From DTSX01 sp964008355 (lineage in GTDB: Bacteria; Pseudomonadota; Gammaproteobacteria; Steroidobacterales; UBA11654): a stretch of DNA of 15,588 nt. Positions 7,541 to 14,860 of the stretch are shown one piece after another. Below the pieces are notes generated by a model. That model was not told the origin of the DNA. It did not search any database and worked only from the letters and a program-made list of their open reading frames with translations. The stretch spans positions 1-15,588 of the forward strand of contig CAXGBD010000024.1 of the NCBI GenBank assembly GCA_964008355.1. Direction: 5' to 3'. The translations under genes and the position numbers were made by a program. Each line of letters starts with the position of its first letter. The first letter of the stretch is position 1.

Positions 7541-8287
7541 TTAAAAATTTTCTTTAAATGGACGGAGATCAATTTCCTGTGTCCAAGCACTCTTCTGCTG
7601 ATTATGCAATGTCCAGAAGGTTTCTGCGATTGCATGGATATCAAGTAGTCCGTCTTTACCCAGTCCAGCAACATAATCTGGAAAACCTTTGACAACTTTA
7701 TCCCCATTAATTGCCCCGTCAACAATCACATGTGCGACATGGATCTCTTGCCTACCAAACTCACGGGCCAAGGATTGAACCATCAAACGCAATGCACCCT
7801 TGCCCGCGGCGAAGGCGGAAAAATTGGCTCGCCCACGGAGCGAACCCGATGCACCGGTAAACAGTAGGGACCGCCTGGGAGCGGCATCACCTTGTTCTAG
7901 CATCAAACGTAAAACAGCTTGTGAGGTTAAAAAACCACCCAGACATAAGACCCTCCACATGCTTTCAAAAATTTCTGGTGTAACCTCAAGAAATGGATCA
8001 GGGCGGTTATTGCCGGCATTGTAAATTGCCAATTCTAGGGGTAGATTGCTAACACGAACTCTATCGATCATTGCATTGACGTCAGCTTCATCGGTTACAT
8101 TGGCAGTGATTGGTACGCCTTGACCACCATTAGAATTTATTAGTTCTGCAATGTGCTCAACTTTATCTGTTGTCCGGCCACAAACAAAGATCTGAATCCC
8201 TTCTCGAGCAAAGCGTTTGCAAAGTGCTGCTCCAAGTCCTTGTTCAGGTCCCACGCCCATGATCAGCGCACTAGTTTTTGCTGTCAT
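7541..8287 (-). CDS. SDR-family protein with Phe replacing the catalytic Tyr
   Basis: This is a 248-residue Rossmann-fold short-chain dehydrogenase/reductase. The cofactor-binding Gly-rich loop is M-G-V-G-P-E-Q-G-L-G (10-19), the N-A-G motif is at 90-92, and a Ser-rich strand T-G-A-S-G-S at 144-149 carries the likely catalytic Ser. Where the family normally has Y-x-x-x-K, this protein reads F159-A-A-G-K163. From memory, one SDR subgroup with an H-V-A-H-V-x-x-D-G motif (here 183-191) also carries Phe at this place, so this looks like a subgroup trait rather than a recent mutation. The reaction, if any, is unknown. It starts 2 bp after the DUF885 stop and its own stop abuts the DUF998 ATG. Parts are GC-rich (one sampled row is 65%), unlike neighbours at about 40%. 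Confidence 0.88.
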   Translation of the reverse strand: MTAKTSALIMGVGPEQGLGAALCKRFAREGIQIFVCGRTTDKVEHIAELINSNGGQGVPITANVTDEADVNAMIDRVRVSNLPLELAIYNAGNNRPDPFLEVTPEIFESMWRVLCLGGFLTSQAVLRLMLEQGDAAPRRSLLFTGASGSLRGRANFSAFAAGKGALRLMVQSLAREFGRQEIHVAHVIVDGAINGDKVVKGFPDYVAGLGKDGLLDIHAIAETFWTLHNQQKSAWTQEIDLRPFKENF

Positions 8288-8289
8288 TC

Positions 8290-10113
8290 TTACTCCTCAG
8301 ACTTTGGATTCATGGATGTGACCAGTTCATCAACTATAAACAACGGGGGTTCACCATAATCTAGAACTGTAGAGTGGAAATCCCGTATATCAAAATCATT
8401 ACCCAATCTTTGTTTTGCTTTTTCTCTTAATTCCAGAATCTTTAGCATTCCAACTTTATAACTGCAAGCCTGTCCGGGCCATACTATGTATCTTTCTATT
8501 TCAGCAGTAACTTCTGTATCGGACATACCTGTTACTTTCTTCATGTAATCCATGGCCTCTTCTCGTGTCCAGCGCTTGAAATGAATTCCGGTATCAACAA
8601 CCAATCTGACAGCTCTAAATAACTCACTCTGCAAAACCCCTAATTCATCATAGGGATTATTGGCAAGGCCAATTTCTAAAGACAGTCTCTCGGCATAAAG
8701 TGCCCACCCTTCGCCAAATGCCGAAGTGTAATATCCAAATCTTCTATACAAGGATAGATCTTCGTTTTCCAAGTTGAGGGCATTTTGCAAATGGTGTCCT
8801 GGAATAGCTTCATGAAAAGCGAGAGTACGCATGCTGTATGTTGGGGTTTGCTTGATATCATAAAGGTTGGCATAAAAAACACCCGGCCGACTCCCATCTA
8901 ATGCTGGCGACATATAATATCCCCCAGCTTGGTTTTGCTCTGAGTATTCTGGAACTGCTCTAACCTCTACTTTTGATTGAGGCATTTTATGAAAATAGTC
9001 CTCCGCTACCCTCCACGTCTCTTCAACAATATCAGAATAATCTTGGACTACTAATTCTTTCCTATCCGGAGTATCTGAGTACAGGAATTTAGAATCCTCA
9101 TTGAGTTCATTCATCAATTGACCTACATTTAGATCATTGCCATAACCCAACTGACTGAGAATTTCTTGCATGCGACTAGTAATCCTTTGCACTTCTTTGA
9201 ATCCAATATTGTGAATTTCCTCCGCTGAATAATCGGTTGTCGTATAAACCTTTAGTCTGAGGGCATAAAAATCATCTCCATCAGGTAAAGACCATACCCC
9301 GTGATTGATGTTGGCTTGGGGTAGGGTTTCGTTCATAAATGCAAGCAACAGCTCAAATCCAGGCTGGACACTGTTTTCAATTGCTGAATCCAGCTTCAAA
9401 AACAGATCTTCTGAGGTTTCTGTGTCTAATTCTAATGTTTTAATTTTTCTAACAAAGACCTTTCTCAGTGGGTTTTCTTCATTCTTATAGTTCAGAAACT
9501 CAGTGAGTTGTCTGATGACATGATCAAATACAAATCTTGGAGGGTAGATACCTGCTTTTCTTTGAGCCTCTAGAATTTCCAAAGATGCTCTAAATGAGTC
9601 GTCAAATAAATTGAGTCTATCAATATAGGCTTCGGCTTCTTTTACATTCCTGATGGGATGGATATCGGTCATGAATTCAACGATGTTTAAATGAATGCCC
9701 CCTATTTGGTTCAAAGGGTAGCTGTGATAGGGGAATTTCTCAGATTCTTCAATAGTATTATTGAGGTCAAAAACAGCAATTTTCTTGGTTATTTTTTGTT
9801 GCTTTGAAAGTGAAGCATCTTTATAGGCAAGCAACATTGATTTGGCTTCTTTTGCCTCGATTAGATCTTCCTCTAGGTCCTCCAATCCTGTAATAGAAAT
9901 TCTAGATTGATGACCTGTAGCCCAGTTGAACCGATCCACTATGCCTAGATAGGTTTGAGCTTCAGGTGAGTCGAACAGTTCCAGAATAAGTTCTTTACCA
10001 AGGTAGTGATCCAGGGAAAAAGGTTTCATAAGAAATAAATTTCCCAAATACAGCATTCCTAGGATGAACGCTGTAGCAAATAAAAAGCCAATCCATTTAA
10101 GTAATTTTCTCAT
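8290..10113 (-). CDS. DUF885 putative zinc metallohydrolase, membrane-anchored
   Basis: This 607-residue protein has one N-terminal hydrophobic anchor or uncleaved signal (about residues 7-29) and a long exported domain. DUF885 hallmarks are H-E-A-I-P-G-H-H (434-441), which contains a gluzincin-like H-E-x-x-x-x-H metal site, F-G-E-G-W-A-L-Y-A-E (466-475) supplying a further acidic residue, D-T-G-I-H (507-511), and W-P-G-Q-A-x-x-Y-K-V-G (545-555). Family members are thought to be peptidases or carboxypeptidase-like, but few are characterised. Length is typical. A GGAG lies about 10 bp before the ATG. It follows the DapA-like gene by 57 bp and precedes the SDR by 2 bp. The nearby exported M19 dipeptidase suggests a shared role in peptide breakdown. 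Confidence 0.88.
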   Translation of the reverse strand: MRKLLKWIGFLFATAFILGMLYLGNLFLMKPFSLDHYLGKELILELFDSPEAQTYLGIVDRFNWATGHQSRISITGLEDLEEDLIEAKEAKSMLLAYKDASLSKQQKITKKIAVFDLNNTIEESEKFPYHSYPLNQIGGIHLNIVEFMTDIHPIRNVKEAEAYIDRLNLFDDSFRASLEILEAQRKAGIYPPRFVFDHVIRQLTEFLNYKNEENPLRKVFVRKIKTLELDTETSEDLFLKLDSAIENSVQPGFELLLAFMNETLPQANINHGVWSLPDGDDFYALRLKVYTTTDYSAEEIHNIGFKEVQRITSRMQEILSQLGYGNDLNVGQLMNELNEDSKFLYSDTPDRKELVVQDYSDIVEETWRVAEDYFHKMPQSKVEVRAVPEYSEQNQAGGYYMSPALDGSRPGVFYANLYDIKQTPTYSMRTLAFHEAIPGHHLQNALNLENEDLSLYRRFGYYTSAFGEGWALYAERLSLEIGLANNPYDELGVLQSELFRAVRLVVDTGIHFKRWTREEAMDYMKKVTGMSDTEVTAEIERYIVWPGQACSYKVGMLKILELREKAKQRLGNDFDIRDFHSTVLDYGEPPLFIVDELVTSMNPKSEE

Positions 10114-10170
10114 ATCATTTCTACTCCATTTTCTACTTTTTTTTCTCTTCAGTCTCGTCTTGTGTGTTTT

Positions 10171-11091
10171 TTAATCAAGATTGGGCATTACGAACCCAAG
10201 ACTCTTGAGTTTTTGAATGAGTTCTTTTTGGGTTTCTTTTTCTAAAGAAATGAATGGGGGTCGGACTATTGTCCAATCAGGATGGTTGCTGTAATAGGAT
10301 ACAACCGATTTCAGTGCCGGAATCATTGGATAGGATTCCAAGGTAGCGCGAACCTGATTCAATTGCTTTTGTAGATCATCTGCTTGATTAGATTTCCATT
10401 CCTTATAGAGATTGTAGATTGCATTTGGATTGATGTTTGCGGTTGCAGAAATACATCCAGCACCTCCAGCTCTCATGGTTTGCAGCAGAAAATGTTCACT
10501 CCCTGCAAACACTCTAAAATCATCCAATTGACGCTCCAGTATGCTTTGAGTGTTCTCCCAGTTACCTGAGCTGTCCTTAACCCCTACTATTGTATTGGGA
10601 TACCTAATAACAAGACGCTCAATGAGATCTAGGCTAATATTCACACCTGAAACTGGTGGTATATGGTAGAGATAGATTTTAAGTGCACTGTCACCAACAC
10701 GTTCAATAGTCTCTGCATAACTTCTAAAAAGTCCATCATCGTTAATATCTTTATAAAAGAAAGGGGGTAACATTAAAGTACCTTTGCAACCTAATTTTAC
10801 TGCATGTGAAGTGAGTTGAACGGTTTCTGTAAGAGAGCAACAACCGGTCCCGGGCATCAGTAAGGACGGATTAATTTCAGCATCAATTAGGTCATTAAGT
10901 AAGGATATTTTTTCTTCAAGTGATAGCGAATTTGCCTCACTGGTTGTTCCAAACAGAACAAGAGCAACATTTTGAGATGATAACCAACGACATAGTTTCA
11001 CAAGTCGCCTCGAGTCAGGTTTCAGGTCTTTCGTGAACGGAGTGAGTACCGGACTTAAAATACCGGAGAATTTTAAAGAATTTTCAGACAT
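10171..11091 (-). CDS. DapA-superfamily (DHDPS/NAL-like) aldolase or lyase
   Basis: This 306-residue TIM-barrel class I aldolase has the superfamily residues: G-T-T-S-E-A (48-53, the pyruvate-carboxylate loop, usually GTTGE), Tyr142 in Y-L-Y-H-I-P-P (140-146), and the Schiff-base Lys172 in G-V-K-D-S-S-G (170-176). The pattern fits condensation or cleavage with pyruvate as one partner. The GTTSEA variant, and its place among two peptidases instead of lysine genes, argue against the housekeeping dihydrodipicolinate synthase. Sugar-acid, hydroxyproline-type or other 2-keto acid lyases are alternatives that cannot be separated by eye. It lies 47 bp after the M19 gene and 57 bp before the DUF885 gene, probably in one transcript. 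No signal peptide is present, so it acts in the cytoplasm. Confidence 0.87.
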   Translation of the reverse strand: MSENSLKFSGILSPVLTPFTKDLKPDSRRLVKLCRWLSSQNVALVLFGTTSEANSLSLEEKISLLNDLIDAEINPSLLMPGTGCCSLTETVQLTSHAVKLGCKGTLMLPPFFYKDINDDGLFRSYAETIERVGDSALKIYLYHIPPVSGVNISLDLIERLVIRYPNTIVGVKDSSGNWENTQSILERQLDDFRVFAGSEHFLLQTMRAGGAGCISATANINPNAIYNLYKEWKSNQADDLQKQLNQVRATLESYPMIPALKSVVSYYSNHPDWTIVRPPFISLEKETQKELIQKLKSLGFVMPNLD

Positions 11092-11138
11092 TATTGTTCT
11101 ATCAAATAAGCATATTCAACACATTTTGTTAATTAGAT

Positions 11139-12209
11139 TTATTTTGAAACCTTTTCCCAAAGTCTAAAGAAATTTCCTCCCATAACTTTCCCAACAGTTT
11201 CATCATCATGGCCTCTGAGTATCATTTCTTCAGCTATCGCACTGAAATTCGCTTCGCGACCGAAACCTTTACTATATTTTGAAACACCCCTGAGATCAGA
11301 AGCAATCCCAACATGCTCGGGGCCAACCAAATCTATAACATGATCTATATAGTCGACCATCCTAGTAACAGATTCTATATATCGTCCATGGGGCCATATG
11401 CCTACGATACCACCTTTTTCAGCTATCAAGATAACCTCTTCGTCTGTCAAGGCCCTGTCTTGATCTCTCAGAGCTTTAAGGCCTCCGTGGCTAAAAATTA
11501 CCGGATCCTTTGAAATCTCTAAGACGTCCTTAATGGTTTCAGTATTTGCATGGGCAACATCAATAATGAGATTCAGTCTATTGGCTTCCTCAACAACCTT
11601 TTCTCCAAATTCTGTTAAACCGCCTGGGCTGTAGGGATGACTCTGAATATGACCTAACGCATTCGCTCTAAAATGCACCAATTGAATTAGCCTGAGCCCC
11701 ATCTCATAAAATCTATAGAGATTCTCTATATCGCCTTCAAGACCATCAGCACCTTCCATTGCAGGAATAATCGCAAAATTACCTTCATCTCTTGCTTTCA
11801 ATAGGAGGGATGGCGAATCTGCATGCACCGCCCTTCCCTTTGTAAAGGTATTCTGAATGCGTTGCAAACGCTCTAAAGTTAGAGCAAAAGATTGCCCAGA
11901 AGCAGGCTTGTACTGTCCTTCAGGCACTGTTCCATTTTCGGTATCGTAGTTACCTGTATAAGCCATATCAGTACTGATTGAAGCAACCACTACATTGATA
12001 TTATGTACTTTATAACGATGAATTTCTTCTTCGGAAATGCTATCTATATTCGACCTATGGAATCTACTGGGATGGGCATGCATGTCCGCAAAGATAAATT
12101 TAGAATTGATTGACTTGATCCTTGCATCTAAATCTTTCTTTTGCTCTACACCATTAACTGAACCAGCAAGGAGCAAGATTGATAAGGTTAGAAAGATTTG
12201 TTTTTTCAT
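11139..12209 (-). CDS. Exported M19 (renal dipeptidase family) metallopeptidase
   Basis: This 356-residue amidohydrolase-fold dipeptidase starts with a clear signal peptide (M-K-K, hydrophobic core to about residue 16, cleavage near S-V-N-G), so it is probably periplasmic or lipid-independent extracytoplasmic. The binuclear zinc site can be traced: D-M-H-A-H-P (His44, His46), the bridging M-E-G-A-D (Glu152), D-V-A-H (His220), S-H-G (His241), and G-I-A-S-D (Asp305). The C-terminal G-G-N-F-F-R-L-W block is also typical. Members cleave dipeptides, including some with D-residues, and can hydrolyse some beta-lactams. The exact substrate is not visible. It is the first gene of the run ending at the LLM gene, and a possible promoter lies immediately upstream. 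Confidence 0.9.
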   Translation of the reverse strand: MKKQIFLTLSILLLAGSVNGVEQKKDLDARIKSINSKFIFADMHAHPSRFHRSNIDSISEEEIHRYKVHNINVVVASISTDMAYTGNYDTENGTVPEGQYKPASGQSFALTLERLQRIQNTFTKGRAVHADSPSLLLKARDEGNFAIIPAMEGADGLEGDIENLYRFYEMGLRLIQLVHFRANALGHIQSHPYSPGGLTEFGEKVVEEANRLNLIIDVAHANTETIKDVLEISKDPVIFSHGGLKALRDQDRALTDEEVILIAEKGGIVGIWPHGRYIESVTRMVDYIDHVIDLVGPEHVGIASDLRGVSKYSKGFGREANFSAIAEEMILRGHDDETVGKVMGGNFFRLWEKVSK

Positions 12210-12217
12210 ACCCGAAA

Positions 12218-12245
12218 ACTATATAGCAAATTGGCCAAACCTCAA
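12218..12245 (-). promoter_or_regulatory. Possible sigma70 promoter for the M19 operon
   Basis: On the minus strand TTGAGG (12245-12240) and TATAGT (12223-12218) are 16 bp apart and match -35 and -10 boxes fairly well. The -10 ends only 8 bp before the ATG, so transcripts would be almost leaderless. No clear Shine-Dalgarno lies in that short space. The region is AT-rich, so a chance match is possible. Confidence 0.3.
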
Positions 12246-12283
12246 ATTCTTGATGATGGTTTGAATTCTGAAGAAACTTGATT

Positions 12284-12326
12284 AAAAACTAGAAGAGCTT
12301 AACAAGCTACTGATGACCACATCAGT
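12284..12326 (-). terminator. Possible terminator at the end of the fetB operon
   Basis: Reading down the minus strand, a 7-bp hairpin (arms 12326-12320 and 12315-12309, loop of four) covers the fetB stop codon. A 5-bp hairpin follows (12308-12304 with 12300-12296), then a T5 run at 12288-12284. The stems are short, so the call is tentative, but the order of hairpin and T-run suits an intrinsic terminator for the upstream operon. Confidence 0.38.
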
Positions 12327-13053
12327 CGGTTTTATTGTCAAGTTGCGTCGTTATATTTGCCTTTTTGAGAATCATATACAACACCGCGGACAAGCCTGCG
12401 GTACTAAAAATCATACACATGACCATGATCTGATAGCGTGCAGCAGTAAGAGGGTCAACCCCAGACAAGATCTGACCAGTCATCATGCCCGGTAGCGATA
12501 CCAGACCAACCGCCAGGAGTGCATTAACTTGTGGGATCATTGCTGCCTCCATCGCGGCTCTCCGAGCACTCAAATAATTGTCGCCTCGCTCAAGTTCGGC
12601 GTGAAAACGCTCTCCTGCCAAGCTAATCGTATTCATGCTGTTAGCAAACACCATTCCGGCGAGTGGGATTACAAAACGTGGCTCAAACCAGCGTGGAAGT
12701 TCGAGGATGATTTGTGTGACGAGTAACAATACGCCTAATCCACTCACACCGATTGCAATAGTGACCACAGAATATGGCTTGATACCGCGATCTGCCAACG
12801 GGCGTAGTGCAATCCATGATGACATAGCGATCATAAAGATCACCACTAACACAACAAGCACTGGCTCATCAGTCTCAAAAATATAGGTGAGCACATAGCC
12901 AATCAGCAAAAGCTGCACAAGCATGCGAATGTTGGCGTAAATTGCCTGCAACGCATTCAGGCGCCAGACCCACATGATGGCGATCAGCAAAATCACCGGC
13001 AGAAAACCCAGCAACAGGCTTGCAATCGGAATTGTGGTAACGGATTCATTCAT
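12322..13053 (-). CDS. fetB: FetB/YbbM-type ABC transporter permease (UPF0014)
   Basis: This 243-residue membrane protein has about seven hydrophobic spans and the strong UPF0014 blocks P-L-A-G-M-V-F-A-N-S-M-N-T-I-S-L-A (130-146) and P-Q-V-N-A-L-L-A-V-G-L-V-S-L-P-G-M-M-T-G-Q-I-L-S-G-V-D (174-200, listed as key residues), followed by the A-A-R-Y-Q-I stretch at 204-209. In E. coli FetA-FetB is linked to iron export and oxidative-stress resistance. Here the ATPase partner FetA is not next to it or anywhere in the window, which is unusual. It starts 11 bp after the fatty acid hydroxylase stop, with an AAGG that overlaps that stop codon. Sampled rows run 45-57% GC, against about 28-33% in the two upstream genes, so it may have a different origin. 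Transcription probably ends at the hairpins covering its stop. Confidence 0.9.
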   Translation of the reverse strand: MNESVTTIPIASLLLGFLPVILLIAIMWVWRLNALQAIYANIRMLVQLLLIGYVLTYIFETDEPVLVVLVVIFMIAMSSWIALRPLADRGIKPYSVVTIAIGVSGLGVLLLVTQIILELPRWFEPRFVIPLAGMVFANSMNTISLAGERFHAELERGDNYLSARRAAMEAAMIPQVNALLAVGLVSLPGMMTGQILSGVDPLTAARYQIMVMCMIFSTAGLSAVLYMILKKANITTQLDNKTD

Positions 13054-13064
13054 TGTTTTTAAAA

Positions 13065-14201
13065 CTACCTTGTGCTTGGATCACTGGGTTCAAAAAATTT
13101 TGGGTCTCTGATGAATGGATATATAAATTGTCTGAAATAGCCTTTAGGAAACTTCTCATTTTTAAGACCCATTTCTTGCGGCCAGTCATTGCCAGGAAGA
13201 TAATAAGTACCAAACATCTTATCAATAAATGGAAAATGAATAGCATAATTTGTGTTATAAAATTTTTGGTCCTTACCATGGTGCCAATGATGATACTGAG
13301 GAGTTACCAATAAGTACTTTAAGGGTCCAAATGGAATGCGGGTATTTGCATGAGCGATCACCGCCTGAATTGCAACAATTACGACATATACATAAAAAAC
13401 ATCGTTAGAGAAGCCAAGCACGTATAAAGGTATATAGGAGAAAGACCTGGTAACAAAAATATCAACCATATGGAGTCTTGATCCTGAAATCCAGTCTACG
13501 TATTTTATCGAGTGATGAACTGAATGAAATCTCCATAGAAGACTATTAACATGAAACGAACGGTGAGCAATGTATTGAAATAAATCAGCCACAAACATTG
13601 CAAGAAATAATTGCAATAAGAAGGGTAAGTAAGACACAAGATTTTGGACTTGTTCCATTCCTATATCACTAAAAAATAGTTCTGCAGGTAACTTAACTGC
13701 AACCGCAACATACTGCACTAGAAGCTGTGCCTTAAATAAATAAATCAGATCGGTCTTCCACTCAGGATGAAATTTAGTCTGTTCAGAACGCTTTGGTAGA
13801 AACATCTCGATTGGAATAAAAATTAGTGAAAGCACTAAAATTTCCAAGAGCATCCAATCCAGGCTGATGGAAAATATACTTTGCTCAAATTCTTTCACCT
13901 CAATGCCAGTTCCTCCAAGCAAGATAGCCAAAACAGAAATCGACATTCCAATAACAGCATTTTTGGTTCTTTTGCTAAGCAAGATACTCAAAAGTGCAAA
14001 CATAAAAGAGAAAAATAAGCAGGCAAATAATACCCATCTCAATATTGCTATCGGGTAATAAGACCTAAATTCTTCAGTAGTGAAGTATTCTGGAAAGAGA
14101 AAACAAATGACTGCTCCAAATGAAACCAGTGAGAAAAATATCGATAAATAACCACTTATCGTACCTTCTCCCAGTTGTATTTTTTTAGGTTCTTGGTTCA
14201 T
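13065..14201 (-). CDS. Fatty acid hydroxylase/sterol desaturase superfamily membrane enzyme
   Basis: This 378-residue membrane-bound non-haem diiron enzyme has four or so N-terminal hydrophobic spans (about 18-132) followed by the catalytic domain. The histidine boxes are H-R-S-F-H (213-217), H-S-V-H-H (226-230), H284 in H-A-N-T-R, and H-H-W-H-H (304-308), followed by the usual N-x-A-x-x-F-P-x-x-D-x-x-F-G-T-Y-Y ending at about 334. The superfamily hydroxylates, desaturates or cleaves C-H bonds of lipids. It includes alkylglycerol monooxygenase, which acts on ether lipids, but no AGMO-specific motif was recognised. Its ATG lies inside the last codons of the CarF-like gene (17-bp overlap) and lacks a Shine-Dalgarno, so translation is probably coupled. 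FetB follows after 11 bp. Confidence 0.9.
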   Translation of the reverse strand: MNQEPKKIQLGEGTISGYLSIFFSLVSFGAVICFLFPEYFTTEEFRSYYPIAILRWVLFACLFFSFMFALLSILLSKRTKNAVIGMSISVLAILLGGTGIEVKEFEQSIFSISLDWMLLEILVLSLIFIPIEMFLPKRSEQTKFHPEWKTDLIYLFKAQLLVQYVAVAVKLPAELFFSDIGMEQVQNLVSYLPFLLQLFLAMFVADLFQYIAHRSFHVNSLLWRFHSVHHSIKYVDWISGSRLHMVDIFVTRSFSYIPLYVLGFSNDVFYVYVVIVAIQAVIAHANTRIPFGPLKYLLVTPQYHHWHHGKDQKFYNTNYAIHFPFIDKMFGTYYLPGNDWPQEMGLKNEKFPKGYFRQFIYPFIRDPKFFEPSDPSTR

Positions 14202-14853
14202 AAGAAAAGAGGCGGAAAAAACGTTCTAATATTAAGAAGAATCTTGTGTAATCAAGTATAAAATTCAACCATCCCGAAGTCACACAAAAACTTTTACGAT
14301 AGTCTCTGTGATGTTTGTTATGTCTATCAGGAGTAAGAATTAGACCCATTTTTTGTAACTTCTGTGCCAACAAAGGAGGGTTTGTTTGATGGGCCCATTT
14401 GTGAAAAAGGTTTGTTCCAAAAGCTCCGATGGATAAACCGATTAAAGTGGAGTGCCAAAAAAAGGAATTTAAATCATGTGAATATGAAGATTCAGAAAAA
14501 ACAGCTAAAAACAAAGGGGTTAAAAGAACAAAAAAACTTGTCGTGTCTTGCTCTATGAATTTGTCTTTGGTGAACAACTGTGGGTGAGTATGATGCTCTC
14601 TAAAAGATGCAATGATTATTGGTCCTATAAAGGGAGCATTCTCACTAAAAAAAGTATCACAAAACCAATGGACGGTTCCCGTAAGAAGATCTGCTAAAAG
14701 ATAACCAACAAAAAAAGCGACCACCCCAATAACAAACAGTTCTTTTGACAACAGGTTGTTGCTTATTTTTACAAAAAGTGTAATTAGCAACCCGGTTGAA
14801 ACAAGGACAACTATATATTTAGTGAAAGTTAATACTCTTCCCTGCTCTTCCAT
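14185..14853 (-). CDS. carF: CarF/PEDS1 (TMEM189)-family lipid desaturase
   Basis: This 222-residue membrane protein carries the lipid desaturase domain shared by myxobacterial CarF, animal PEDS1 and plant FAD4. Blocks seen in order are A-D-L-L-T-G-T-V-H-W-F-C-D-T (54-67), F-R-E-H-H-T-H-P (84-91), F-H-K-W-A-H (150-155), P-D-R-H-N-K-H-H (175-182), and F-C-V-T-S-G-W-L-N (189-197), with at least seven of the iron-binding His in place. FREHH and the GWLN ending fit CarF/PEDS1 better than FAD4 (which reads F-Q-G-H-H). CarF and PEDS1 introduce the vinyl-ether double bond that makes plasmalogens and are needed for the singlet-oxygen response in myxobacteria. It begins 7 bp after the lipoprotein gene, without a Shine-Dalgarno, and overlaps the hydroxylase gene by 17 bp. 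No ether-lipid synthase is in the window, so the substrate remains unproven. Confidence 0.83.
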   Translation of the reverse strand: MEEQGRVLTFTKYIVVLVSTGLLITLFVKISNNLLSKELFVIGVVAFFVGYLLADLLTGTVHWFCDTFFSENAPFIGPIIIASFREHHTHPQLFTKDKFIEQDTTSFFVLLTPLFLAVFSESSYSHDLNSFFWHSTLIGLSIGAFGTNLFHKWAHQTNPPLLAQKLQKMGLILTPDRHNKHHRDYRKSFCVTSGWLNFILDYTRFFLILERFFRLFSYEPRT

Positions 14854-14860
14854 ATACGAC

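Noticed and set aside
13046..13313. Short open frames on both strands across the fetB and hydroxylase junction
   Set aside because: They are shadows of the hydroxylase gene, whose histidine boxes and C-terminal pattern fix the true frame.
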